Shown here piece after piece: positions 1-8,086 of a DNA stretch of 64,000 nt. The notes beneath the pieces were generated by a model, which did not search any database, was not told the DNA's origin, and saw nothing but the letters and a program-made list of their open reading frames with translations. Source of the stretch: Tropicimonas sp. IMCC34011 (GTDB lineage Bacteria; Pseudomonadota; Alphaproteobacteria; Rhodobacterales; Rhodobacteraceae). Position numbers and translations under genes: made by a program. The stretch spans positions 124,001-188,000 of the forward strand of contig NZ_QMEJ01000006.1 of the NCBI RefSeq assembly GCF_003390865.1, written 5' to 3'. Numbering within the stretch: the first letter of the stretch is position 1; each line of letters starts with the position of its first letter.

Positions 1-2
1 CT

Positions 3-119
3 CTTGTAGCGCTACGACCCGCACCTGATGTGCCAGTGATTGATATTTCCCTCGCCGCTATCCAGAGCTGCCTCTCGAGGAAGGCGCTGTTTTGCATGGT
101 GCTCCGCCAGACGACAGGA
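3..119 (+). pseudogene. IS5-family transposase fragment (N-terminal part)
   Basis: The plus strand encodes ISLAAIQSCLSRKALF followed by CMVLRQTTG. This closely resembles the N-terminal region of IS5-type DDE transposases, where a segment like AIQTCLTMKVLFGMALRQTTG is typical. The match stops at about base 119 and the reading frame then runs into unrelated sequence that overlaps the 3' end of the MFS gene. The fragment also runs off the left edge of the window. A later part of the same kind of transposase, in the same orientation, starts at 1849, so the two pieces may once have been one gene. Family assignment is from memory of conserved motifs. Confidence 0.6.
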
Positions 120-138
120 CCCCGTTGCTTTTCCAAGG

Positions 139-1275
139 CTAAGCATGCGCGCTCTCGGTCGGGCTTCCTGATCGAAAGGCGCCGGCAAGGAGCGCGACGG
201 CGGCGAAGCATACCACTGCTGAACCCGCCCCGGGCCCCGCCATGACGAACCCGAAGATCGGTGCGCCGGCGGTCTGGCCGATGGCGATGGTCAGGAACCC
301 GATCATGAGCCCGGTTGCGGGACGGTTCGGCAACGCGTTGATGCCCCAGACGAGGTAGACCCCCGTCAGCATCACGTACGATGCGCCGAAGAGAGTCCCT
401 CCGATCAGGGCGAGCGTGGGTGTTGCAATGCCCGATCCGACTGCGAGAATACCCGCGGCCATCAGCCCCAGGAAAGCCCAGTGAACGGGGTCGAGACCCA
501 ACCGGCGAATGAGCGTTCCGGCCAATGCCCCGGCGATGCCGCCCACGCCGATGCAGGTCCAGAGGATCCCGGTTCCGGTCGGCCCCCATCCCAGTTGCTG
601 CGACACGAGCTGGCCGCCGAAGGACCAGACCGCAGTGCTCGCCGCTCCCATGAGGAACGAGGCGGAGATCAGGCGCAGTACAGGGCCATTCATCGGAGGC
701 AGACCGCCAGCGTTTTGACCGCCACGGGACGCCGGAAGGGAAACAGCGGCCGCGACCGCGAACACCAGTGCCACGGCGGCGAACACTCCGAATGCCAGCC
801 GCCACTGCTCGGCAATTGCCAGGGCGATCGGTCCCGACAGGGCCACCCCCGCGCTCGTCCCCGCGTTGATGACGGTGTTGGTAAGATCCTGGCGGCTTTT
901 CTGAACCGCGGCGGCCACGGCGGCGGCCATTGGTGGAGAGGCGAGGCCCGTGCTCGATCCCGCCACCACGACGGCGATGGCAAGAACGAGTGGCGATGGG
1001 GCGAGGGCGATCCCCGCCATGCCGATTGCGGCGACGATGGCCGCCCCGACGGCGACCGCGCGCGCGCCGATCCGTTCGGTCAGCACCGCAGACGCGATAA
1101 TGGCGATGCAGTAGCCGGCAAACGCGCCGCCGGAGATGATGCCGCTGAGCGAGGGGCCGAGGCTCAGATCGCCGTCGATCTGCGGCAGGAACAGTCCGAA
1201 GGCGAAACGGGCGAAGCCGTAGCAGACCGCGATCAGGCCAAAGCCTGTCGCGGCGAGGCGAAGAGCGGGGCTCAT
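139..1275 (-). CDS. MFS transporter, YbfB/YjiJ-like
   Basis: A 378-residue integral membrane protein with about 12 hydrophobic segments, the usual size for a major facilitator transporter. The N-terminal half carries a helix 2-3 loop resembling the MFS signature (LTERIGARAVAVGAA, about residues 66-80). The overall pattern, beginning LAATGFGLIAVCYGFARFAFG, is typical of YbfB/YjiJ-type putative sugar or drug exporters of the inner membrane. The ATG at 1275 overlaps the TGA of the upstream tetR gene (ATGA), so the two form a translationally coupled operon. The TetR partner suggests induction by the exported compound. Substrate is unknown. Confidence 0.85.
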   Translation of the reverse strand: MSPALRLAATGFGLIAVCYGFARFAFGLFLPQIDGDLSLGPSLSGIISGGAFAGYCIAIIASAVLTERIGARAVAVGAAIVAAIGMAGIALAPSPLVLAIAVVVAGSSTGLASPPMAAAVAAAVQKSRQDLTNTVINAGTSAGVALSGPIALAIAEQWRLAFGVFAAVALVFAVAAAVSLPASRGGQNAGGLPPMNGPVLRLISASFLMGAASTAVWSFGGQLVSQQLGWGPTGTGILWTCIGVGGIAGALAGTLIRRLGLDPVHWAFLGLMAAGILAVGSGIATPTLALIGGTLFGASYVMLTGVYLVWGINALPNRPATGLMIGFLTIAIGQTAGAPIFGFVMAGPGAGSAVVCFAAVALLAGAFRSGSPTESAHA

Positions 1276-1796
1276 GGTCGAGCTCTCTCGATCAGGATGG
1301 CCGCCGCCGCGCGCGCGGCGGACACGGCATCCGCACCCCTGTAGACCGCTGCGTGGGTCGCGCCCTCCAGGAGAACCAGCACCTGCTCCGTCAGGACAGA
1401 ATTTTCGCGTCCGAGGTCTGCGACGACAACCTCCGCGATCCGCCTGTGGAACGATGCCTTGTGTGCTGCGACAGCCTCTGCAATCTCGGGCGTGTCGCCC
1501 CCGGTTTCCGCGCGTGATCGAAGGAACAGGCACCCTCGCGTTCCCTCGACCCGCACCCAGTCTTCGAGCGCCGCGAACAGAGCGTCGACGCTCTGTACCT
1601 CCAACCGAGCCATGAAGCGTTGGTCCCGCTCCGTCAGCACCCGTGCCATGAGTTGCGCCTTGCTGCCGGCATGCTTGTAGAGTGTTCGGCTCGACATCCC
1701 CGCGGCAGCGGTCAGCCGATCCATTCCGGTGGCCACGTAGCCGTGCCGGTCGAAGAGCCGCTCAGCTGCGGCGGTGAGCTTGCTGGTCGTGTCCAT
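1272..1796 (-). CDS. TetR/AcrR family transcriptional regulator
   Basis: A 174-residue protein with an N-terminal TetR helix-turn-helix (about residues 8-45: AAERLFDRHGYVATGMDRLT followed by AAGMSSRTLYKHAGSK) and an alpha-helical ligand-binding C-terminal domain. It probably represses itself and the MFS gene that overlaps its stop codon. The ATG at 1796 is preferred because it puts the HTH at the usual distance from the N terminus; upstream in-frame extension would run into the operator-like palindrome at 1827-1850. The inducer is not predictable. Confidence 0.88.
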   Translation of the reverse strand: MDTTSKLTAAAERLFDRHGYVATGMDRLTAAAGMSSRTLYKHAGSKAQLMARVLTERDQRFMARLEVQSVDALFAALEDWVRVEGTRGCLFLRSRAETGGDTPEIAEAVAAHKASFHRRIAEVVVADLGRENSVLTEQVLVLLEGATHAAVYRGADAVSAARAAAAILIERARP

Positions 1797-1826
1797 GGAG
1801 AACCTCCCTTGGTATCCATGAGCTGA

Positions 1827-1850
1827 AATGTAAAATGATCGTTTTACATT
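1827..1850. promoter_or_regulatory. Palindromic TetR-type operator
   Basis: A 24-bp inverted repeat with 12-bp half-sites (aatgtaaaatga against tcgttttacatt, one mismatch). It lies 31 bases upstream of the tetR start and is AT-rich against a GC-rich background. Position and form fit autoregulation by the adjacent TetR protein; binding itself is inferred. Confidence 0.65.
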
Positions 1851-2060
1851 GCAAGCCGTCATCTCGAGCAATGTCGGCGACGCGCCGATGCTGCCGGAGC
1901 TCCTGAAGCAGATCGACCCTGAGCAGGACATCGCGACGCTCACTGCCGACGGTGCCTGCGACACGCGCGCCTGCCACGACGCCGCCGGCCGTGGCGTGGC
2001 GCCAGGTTGCCGAGGTCCAGATCCGTGCGGCGGTGATGAACCGCTTCACCGCCCTGGGCA
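1849..2060 (+). pseudogene. IS5-family transposase fragment (C-terminal parts, internal deletion)
   Basis: The plus strand reads AVISSNVGDAPMLPELL, then QIDPEQDIATLTADGA and CDTRACHDA. This matches the part of IS5-type transposases just after the second catalytic region. About 15 codons later, in another frame, it reads RQVAEVQIRAAVMNRFTALG, which is the extreme C terminus of the same proteins. The segment between (the E-containing region) is missing. The gene is therefore a remnant with a large internal deletion and no function. Orientation is the same as the fragment at 3-119. Confidence 0.7.
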
Positions 2061-2249
2061 GGGCCAGAAGCGGTCGGTCAGGAGAACAGAGGACGCACGG
2101 CGAAGCTACGATGGCCGACCGCCACTGCTCCGGTCATCAGGGGCGAGCGCGGGCCCGGAGGTTCGCACTTGCGCTCGTCCGTTTGCGGTTCGACGCCGGG
2201 CCTGTTATCTCCGGCAGAAATGCTGAAAAGAAACGCAAAAATGAACGCT

Positions 2250-2270
2250 TGGCATGTTCTGAACATGCCA
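2250..2270. promoter_or_regulatory. Perfect 21-bp palindrome upstream of proX
   Basis: Two 10-bp arms (tggcatgttc and gaacatgcca) flank a single central base. The site lies 58 bases upstream of the proX start. An operator for a dimeric regulator is more likely than a terminator because the loop would be too short and no T-run follows. The regulator is not identifiable here. Confidence 0.5.
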
Positions 2271-2328
2271 TCTTTCATGGCGTGCGCTGTCCTTTCGCAT
2301 TCAAATGAACGTCTCAAAGGAGAACCTC

Positions 2329-3321
2329 ATGCGTACTATGAAGCTCGCATCCACTGCGCTCGTTGCCACCCTGGTACTGCCGCTCGCCACCCAGGCGCAG
2401 GCTCAGGACGAAGCAGGCCAGTGCGGCGAAGTTTCGATCGCCCAGATGGGTTGGGCCGCTGCCGAGGTGACCACGAACATCGCCAAGTTCCTGCTTGAGC
2501 ACGGTTATGGCTGCGATGTCACCTTGGTGCAGTCCGACACCATCCCCGCGATCACTTCGGTCGCTGAGAACGGCGAGCCGGACGTTGTGACCAACCTTTG
2601 GCTCAACTCGGGCGGCGAAGCCTATCTCAAGCTCGAAGAGGGCGGCACCATCAAGCGCCTGACCTCGGTACTTGAGCCGGGCGGTGTCGAGGGCTGGTGG
2701 ATCCCCACCTCTCTTGCCGAAGAGCACCCCGAGCTGACGACCATCGACGGTATCCTCGCGAACCCCGAGCTGGTCGGCAGCCGCTTCAACAACTGCCCCG
2801 ATGGCTGGGGTTGCCGCGTTGTGTCGGATAACCTCTCGCGCGCGCTGGATCTCGAAGGTCATGGCATCGAGGTCTTCAACCACGGCTCTGGCGAGACGCT
2901 CGCGACGTCGATGGGCGCTGCCGTGACCGGCGGTGAGCCCTGGTTCGGCTACTACTGGGGTCCGACTGTCCCGCTCGGCAAGTACGACATGACCAAGGTG
3001 GACCTGGGCGGCTATGACGAGGAGGCCTTCGCTCCGCTGCAGAACGCCGACGCCCCCGACCCGCAGGTTTCGGACTTTCCCGCAGCGCCGATCCTGACTT
3101 CCGTCACCACCGAGTTCGCCGAAGAGAACCCTGAGTTGACCGAGTTCTTCACCAAAATGACCTTCGCGACCGACCAGATGTCGGGCCTGCTGGCATGGAA
3201 GGACGAGAACAACGCCTCGAACGAGGAAGTCGCCGTCTACTTCCTGTCGACCGCGTCTGACACCTGGACCAACTGGGTCAGCGACGAGGCGCGCGAAAAC
3301 CTCTCGGCACTCGTCCAGTAA
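2329..3321 (+). CDS. proX: Glycine betaine/proline-type ABC transporter substrate-binding protein
   Basis: A 330-residue secreted protein with a Sec signal peptide (ALVATLVLPLATQAQAQ, about residues 10-26) and the type II periplasmic-binding fold of OpuAC/ProX proteins. It should bind a quaternary ammonium compound such as glycine betaine in the periplasm and deliver it to the ProW/ProV complex. Trp/Tyr-rich stretches (EPWFGYYWGPTVPLG and GVEGWWIPTS) are consistent with an aromatic cation-pi site. The start at 2329 is chosen because AAAGGAG lies six bases upstream; the in-frame ATG at 2305 lacks this. It is followed by a terminator-like hairpin before proW, so it is probably made in excess of the membrane parts. 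Exact ligand is uncertain. Confidence 0.85.
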   Translation: MRTMKLASTALVATLVLPLATQAQAQDEAGQCGEVSIAQMGWAAAEVTTNIAKFLLEHGYGCDVTLVQSDTIPAITSVAENGEPDVVTNLWLNSGGEAYLKLEEGGTIKRLTSVLEPGGVEGWWIPTSLAEEHPELTTIDGILANPELVGSRFNNCPDGWGCRVVSDNLSRALDLEGHGIEVFNHGSGETLATSMGAAVTGGEPWFGYYWGPTVPLGKYDMTKVDLGGYDEEAFAPLQNADAPDPQVSDFPAAPILTSVTTEFAEENPELTEFFTKMTFATDQMSGLLAWKDENNASNEEVAVYFLSTASDTWTNWVSDEARENLSALVQ

Positions 3322-3354
3322 TCGAGTGCTCAGCCCTTCGGGGCGCAGATTCTC

Positions 3355-3392
3355 AACGGGGCCGGGTAATCGGCCCCGTTTTTGGTTTTTTC
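3355..3392 (+). terminator. Intrinsic terminator between proX and proW
   Basis: A perfect 10-bp stem (aacggggccg with cggccccgtt) and a 6-base loop are followed by a T-rich tail (tttttggtttttt with the stem end). It sits inside the transporter operon and probably reduces read-through so that the binding protein exceeds permease and ATPase. Confidence 0.8.
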
Positions 3393-3429
3393 CACAAGAA
3401 GGAGGGCCTGCAACGGCCCCGATGCTCAT

Positions 3430-4464
3430 ATGGCAACCTATGATGGCTTCTTCGACACCCTTGGCCTGAGGGATTGGTGCGGCACGCAGGACTCCGGCGC
3501 ACCGATGTCAATGGCCGACCTGCTGGCCAAATCAAGCGGCGCCGATGCCGACACCTCGTTGCGGGATTTTCCATTTCCTTCGCTCGATGCTCTGCACGAG
3601 GCCTGCTCGGCCATTCCGCAGTCACGCGATCTGACGCTTGGGCTGGAAACCGGCTTTCTCGGCATTCGCGATGCGCTGCGCGTGGTCGTCGATCCGCTGA
3701 CGCAACCGCTGAGCTGGGCGCTTGAGAACATGCTCTGGGTGATGACGGAAACGCCCTGGTGGGCCATGATTCCGATACTTCTCGTGATCACCTGGATGGT
3801 GGGCCGGTCATGGAAGGTCGTGGGCTTCGTGGCGCTGGTGCTCGCGGGCCTCGCCTTTGTCGACCACTACGAGGTCGCGATGCAGACCCTCGCGATCATT
3901 TTCGTCTGCGCCTTCATATGCGTCTTGCTCGGAGTGCCCATAGGGATCGCCATGTCACGCAGTGATCGCCTGCAGGGCGTGCTGACGCCGGTGCTGGATA
4001 TGCTGCAGACCCTGCCGCCATTCGTTTACCTGATCCCGCTGATCTTCCTGTTCTCGGTGACGGAGCCCAAGCTCTACGGCATCGCAGTCATCCTGTACGC
4101 GATCGTCCCGGTTGTGCGCTTGACCAACCTCGGTATCCGGCTGGTCAACCCGGACGTGATCGAAGCGGCCGACGCCTTCGGCATGACCAAAAGCCAGAAG
4201 CTCTTTGGCGTTCAGATCCCGCTGGCACTGCCCAACATCATGGCCGGCGTGAACCAGACGATCATGATGAGTCTCGCCATGGTGGTCATCGCTTCGATGG
4301 TCTCGGCCCCGGGCCTTGGCATCCTGGTGCTGCGCGGCATCCGCAATCTCGAGCTGGGTGTCGGTCTGATCGCCGGTCTCGGCATCGTGGTTCTGGCCAT
4401 TGCGCTCGACCGCGTGACCAAAGCCTCGCTTGCACGCATCGATGCCAGCCAGACCAGCCGCTAA
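3430..4464 (+). CDS. proW: Glycine betaine/proline-type ABC transporter permease
   Basis: A 344-residue inner-membrane permease. The first 95 or so residues are hydrophilic, as in ProW-type permeases, followed by about six membrane segments. The EAA-like loop is visible as VIEAADAFGMTKSQKLFGVQ with IPLALPNIMAG (about residues 238-268). It forms the membrane channel with the ProV ATPase. The ATG at 3430 is preferred; a TTG at 3382 would fall inside the terminator tail. proV follows 10 bases after the stop, so proW and proV are cotranscribed. Confidence 0.85.
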   Translation: MATYDGFFDTLGLRDWCGTQDSGAPMSMADLLAKSSGADADTSLRDFPFPSLDALHEACSAIPQSRDLTLGLETGFLGIRDALRVVVDPLTQPLSWALENMLWVMTETPWWAMIPILLVITWMVGRSWKVVGFVALVLAGLAFVDHYEVAMQTLAIIFVCAFICVLLGVPIGIAMSRSDRLQGVLTPVLDMLQTLPPFVYLIPLIFLFSVTEPKLYGIAVILYAIVPVVRLTNLGIRLVNPDVIEAADAFGMTKSQKLFGVQIPLALPNIMAGVNQTIMMSLAMVVIASMVSAPGLGILVLRGIRNLELGVGLIAGLGIVVLAIALDRVTKASLARIDASQTSR

Positions 4465-4474
4465 GGAGACGGAC

Positions 4475-5518
4475 ATGACCAAGAAGAACGTGAAAGTCTC
4501 GATCAGGCACCTTTACAAGATCTTCGGTGCGGACCCCGAGGGGGCCCTCGCCAAGGTCCGCGAAGGGATGACGAAGGCCGAGCTGCTGGACCAGACGAGC
4601 CATGTGCTGGGCCTGCAGGACATCAACGTCGACATGAAAGAAGGCGAGATCACCGTCATCATGGGCCTTTCGGGCTCGGGCAAGTCGACGCTGATCCGGC
4701 ACCTCAACCGGCTGATCGAACCCACGGCCGGCGAGGTGCTCGTCAACGGCGAGGACATCCTGTCGTGGAACGATGCGCAGATGCGCACCCTGCGCCGCGA
4801 ATCCATGTCGATGGTGTTCCAGAACTTCGCTCTGTTGCCGCACCGTACGGTCCTAGAAAACGCAGGCATGGCGCTGGCCACACGCGGCAAGGCGCGCCGC
4901 GACTACGAGGACCAGGCCAACAAGTGGCTCGACCGGGTCGGACTGGTCGGGCAGGGCGAACAGTATCCCCACCAGCTCTCGGGCGGCATGCAGCAGCGCG
5001 TCGGTATTGCGCGGGCCCTGGCGTCAAACTCGGACATCATGTTGATGGACGAGGCGTTTTCCGCTTTGGATCCGCTGATCCGCACGGACATGCAAAACCT
5101 ACTGCTCGAGCTGCAGGACGAACTGCAGAAGACGATCATCTTCATCACCCACGATCTTGATGAAGCACTGAAGCTTGCCGATCATCTGGTGATCCTGAAA
5201 GACGGCGCAGTGGTGCAGCAGGGCCAGCCGCAGGAAATCTTGCTGAATCCTGCAGACCCGTACATCGAAGAGTTCGTCGCCGATATTAATCGCGCTCGCG
5301 TTCTGCGCGTCCGTTCGGTGATGACGGATCGAGAGCCGGACGGTCTGGTCGACGGGGAGGTCGCTCCAAGCGATAACCTGGAGAGCATCATCGCGCTGGC
5401 CGAGGGCAACATGGACCGTGCCTTCAGGGTGAAGAGCAATGGCGAAACATCAGGTTATATCGACATGAAATCCGTCGTGGAGGCCCTGGTGCCGCGGCGC
5501 GTTGATGCGCAAGATTGA
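4475..5518 (+). CDS. proV: Glycine betaine/proline-type ABC transporter ATP-binding protein
   Basis: A 347-residue ATPase that energises betaine/proline uptake. It has Walker A GLSGSGKS (residues 64-71), signature LSGGMQQ (168-174) and Walker B IMLMDEAFSALD (about 188-199). An N-terminal extension of about 45 residues precedes the ABC core, as in ProV/OpuAA proteins. The last 70 residues (from VRSVMTDREPDG) look like one reduced CBS-type domain rather than a full pair; in relatives this region senses ionic strength. The ATG at 4475 has AAGGAG seven bases upstream that overlaps the proW stop. Confidence 0.88.
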   Translation: MTKKNVKVSIRHLYKIFGADPEGALAKVREGMTKAELLDQTSHVLGLQDINVDMKEGEITVIMGLSGSGKSTLIRHLNRLIEPTAGEVLVNGEDILSWNDAQMRTLRRESMSMVFQNFALLPHRTVLENAGMALATRGKARRDYEDQANKWLDRVGLVGQGEQYPHQLSGGMQQRVGIARALASNSDIMLMDEAFSALDPLIRTDMQNLLLELQDELQKTIIFITHDLDEALKLADHLVILKDGAVVQQGQPQEILLNPADPYIEEFVADINRARVLRVRSVMTDREPDGLVDGEVAPSDNLESIIALAEGNMDRAFRVKSNGETSGYIDMKSVVEALVPRRVDAQD

Positions 5519-5577
5519 GCCCTGATATAGAGCCCTCCACGCAGAATTTGCAAAGTAGCGGCAGCGCTGCGGCTCTG

Positions 5578-5612
5578 GCTAACATCGGCATCTGTTGGAT
5601 GCCGATGTTAGC
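5578..5612. terminator. Perfect 15-bp hairpin between convergent operons
   Basis: The arms gctaacatcggcatc and gatgccgatgttagc enclose a 5-base loop. The hairpin lies between the 3' ends of proV (plus) and the ribose-type permease (minus), so a bidirectional terminator is likely. No strong T-run is present on either side, only a pyrimidine-rich tail on the plus strand. Confidence 0.6.
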
Positions 5613-5645
5613 TTCTCGTCTCTATTTCCGATCACGGCGCCGCTC

Positions 5646-6581
5646 TCAGCGCCGATTTCCCATGGCAGAGATCCCGACCGCCGCGAGGATGATCAGACCC
5701 ATCGTGAGGTCGCGGAAGAACGGATCGATGTTGAGGATGTTGAAGCCATTGTTGACCAGGGCCAGCAGGAACACCCCGGCAAGCGATCGCCACACCGCGC
5801 CCTGGCCGCCGTAGATGCTCGTGCCGCCGAGGATCACCGCGGCGATCGCCTCAAGCTCCATGCCCTGCCCGACGGAGGCCTGTCCGAGTGCGACGCGGGA
5901 GGTCGTGATGATCGACGCAAGGCCGGCGGCGAACCCGGTGATCGCGAAGGCCGCGATCTTGACGCGGTTGGTGCGGATGCCGGAAAGGATCGCGGCCTGT
6001 TCGTTCCCGCCGACCGAATAGACGCGGCGCCCAAAGGTCGTGCTGGTCAGAAGGAACGTCAGCAGCAGCGCGAAGATGGCCATGATCCAGATGGCGTTGA
6101 AGACGCCCAGGAACTGTCCCCGACCGAGCCATGTGAACTCGTCCAGCCGGGCCGAGATCAGGCGGCCGTCCGACACGGCGACCGCTATGCCCCGGAAAAT
6201 GAGGGCTGTCGCGATGGTGGCGAGGAAGGAATGCACCCGCAGTTGCGTGATCGCCAGCCCGTTGGCGACGCCGAAGGCGAGGCCTACGAAGGGCGCGAGC
6301 GCGAGGCCAAGGTAGGGATCGACGTTGACCGCCAGCCAGGCGGCCGCGACCGAGCCCATGGCGAAGGTCGCGCCGACGGACAGGTCGAACCCGCCCACAA
6401 CGATGACCAGCGTCATGGCAGAGGCGATGATTGCCAGCGGAGCGTTCTGGTTGAGAATGTTGAGAAGGTTGCGTGCGGTCAGGAAACTGTCCGACATCAG
6501 CGACAGCACGACGATCAGCAGCCCGATCAGGATGAGCACGGCATAGGATTGAAGGAATTTCTGTGTCTGTGCGCGTGTCAT
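5646..6581 (-). CDS. Ribose/RbsC-type ABC transporter permease
   Basis: A 311-residue polytopic inner-membrane protein of the branched-chain/ribose permease family. It has about eight to nine hydrophobic segments and the family region NLLNILNQNAPLAIIASAM near the N terminus, followed by VVGGFDLSVGATFAMG (about 61-76). It would form the channel with the double-domain ATPase whose stop codon it overlaps (ATGA). It is the last gene of the hydantoinase operon. Only one permease gene is seen, which fits the homodimeric arrangement of sugar-type importers. The ligand is probably not a sugar but a substrate of HyuAB; this is inferred from context. Confidence 0.87.
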   Translation of the reverse strand: MTRAQTQKFLQSYAVLILIGLLIVVLSLMSDSFLTARNLLNILNQNAPLAIIASAMTLVIVVGGFDLSVGATFAMGSVAAAWLAVNVDPYLGLALAPFVGLAFGVANGLAITQLRVHSFLATIATALIFRGIAVAVSDGRLISARLDEFTWLGRGQFLGVFNAIWIMAIFALLLTFLLTSTTFGRRVYSVGGNEQAAILSGIRTNRVKIAAFAITGFAAGLASIITTSRVALGQASVGQGMELEAIAAVILGGTSIYGGQGAVWRSLAGVFLLALVNNGFNILNIDPFFRDLTMGLIILAAVGISAMGNRR

Positions 6582-8086
6582 GCCGCGGAGTCCTTGGTTG
6601 TCTGGTGTTTGAAGAGCGCGGCCAGCACCTCGGCCTCGCCGACCTCGTCGGGGTCGATCTCATCCACAAGCCGCCCGCTGTCGACGAGGTAGACCCGCGT
6701 CGCGAGCCCCAGCACCTCCTCGATTTCGCTCGATATCACCAGGACCGCCACGCCTTCGGAGGCGAGCCGCGCGATCTCCTGGTGGATCGCTTCACGCGCG
6801 CCGACATCGACGCCACGGCTCGGCTCATCGAGGATCACGACCCGCGGATTGCCTGCGAGCCATTTGCCGATCAGGACCTTCTGCTGGTTGCCCCCGGAAT
6901 AGTTCGAGATATCGCCGTCAACCGCAGCGGGGCGCACCCCGAACCGTTCGATGACACGTCGGGCGAGGCTCCGTTCCTCGCCCCGCCGGACCACGCCCGA
7001 GCGGGCGATGTTGGCGAGATGTGGCAGGGATACGTTGGCAGCGACGGTCTGTGACATGACCAGGCCCTGGCCGCGACGGTCCTCGGGGACCATGACGATG
7101 CCGGCCTCGGTCGCGTCGCGGATCGTGCGCACCGCCAGCGGGGCGCCGTCCAACTCGACCGTGCCGGTGGCGTGATCCGCGCCGACGATGGCGCGGGCAA
7201 TCTCCGTCCGACCGGCCCCGACGAGGCCCGCTAAACCCACGACTTCCCCGGCGCGCAGATTGAGCCTGTCGACCCGCGCGCCCCTTGAAGAGGTGAGGTC
7301 ACGCACGGACAGCACGACCTTGCCGGGGGTGCGCGCCTTGGGCGGGTAGAGAGTTTCGGACTTCACGCCGCCCAGCATGGCCGAGACAAGCGTTCCCTTG
7401 GTCTCGTCCCTTGTGTCGTGCGTATGCACCATCGTGCCGTTGCGCAGCACGGTGACGCGATCGGTCACGTCGAGAATATCGTTAAGAAAATGCGTCACGT
7501 AGATGACCGACCGGCCCTCGTCGCGCAGCGCGCGCATGATGCGGTGCAGCTGGTCGACCTCCGTCTTGGAGAGCGAGGCCGTGGGTTCGTCCATGACGAT
7601 CACCCGCGCCTCCCGGGCCAACGCGCGCAGGATCTCGATCTTCTGCTGCTCGGCGATGGTGAGGTCCGAGGTCACGGCATCGGGGTCGAGTTGCAGGCCG
7701 CATTCGGCCATCAGGCGTTCGAGGCGCTTGCCCTCGGTTCCGCGCAGCACGCCGCGACGGTTCTCCTCGATGCCGAGGTAGACGTTCTGGGCCACGGTCA
7801 GGCCGGGCACCAGCTGAAGCTCCTGGTGCATGATGGCGACGCCGTTTTGCAGTGCGGTCGGCGTATCCCAACGTGCCTGCTTGCGGTCGTCGATGAAGAT
7901 CTCGCCCTCGCTCGCGCCGTAGTAGCCGCCAAGTACCTTGCCGAGCGTCGACTTACCGGCACCGTTCTCACCGATCAGGCCGTGCACCTCCCCGGGGCGG
8001 ATATCGAGGTCCACCCCGGAGAGCACCGTCACGTCGCCGAAGCGGACGCCGACGCCTCGGACCGATATGACTGGCGCGTCGGTCAT
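6578..8086 (-). CDS. Sugar-type ABC transporter ATP-binding protein (two ABC domains)
   Basis: A 502-residue ATPase of the RbsA/MglA type with two fused nucleotide-binding domains. Domain 1 has Walker A GENGAGKST and Walker B VIVMDEPTAS. Domain 2 has the degenerate Walker A GLVGAGRTE, signature NYSGGNQQK and Walker B VVILDEPSRGVDVGA. Domain 1 signature is reduced (LTIAEQQKIE), which is normal for this family. The start at 8086 is chosen because it overlaps the hyuB stop (ATGA) and gives the family's standard length; a longer Arg-rich extension upstream lies inside hyuB in another frame and is not credible. Confidence 0.9.
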   Translation of the reverse strand: MTDAPVISVRGVGVRFGDVTVLSGVDLDIRPGEVHGLIGENGAGKSTLGKVLGGYYGASEGEIFIDDRKQARWDTPTALQNGVAIMHQELQLVPGLTVAQNVYLGIEENRRGVLRGTEGKRLERLMAECGLQLDPDAVTSDLTIAEQQKIEILRALAREARVIVMDEPTASLSKTEVDQLHRIMRALRDEGRSVIYVTHFLNDILDVTDRVTVLRNGTMVHTHDTRDETKGTLVSAMLGGVKSETLYPPKARTPGKVVLSVRDLTSSRGARVDRLNLRAGEVVGLAGLVGAGRTEIARAIVGADHATGTVELDGAPLAVRTIRDATEAGIVMVPEDRRGQGLVMSQTVAANVSLPHLANIARSGVVRRGEERSLARRVIERFGVRPAAVDGDISNYSGGNQQKVLIGKWLAGNPRVVILDEPSRGVDVGAREAIHQEIARLASEGVAVLVISSEIEEVLGLATRVYLVDSGRLVDEIDPDEVGEAEVLAALFKHQTTKDSAA

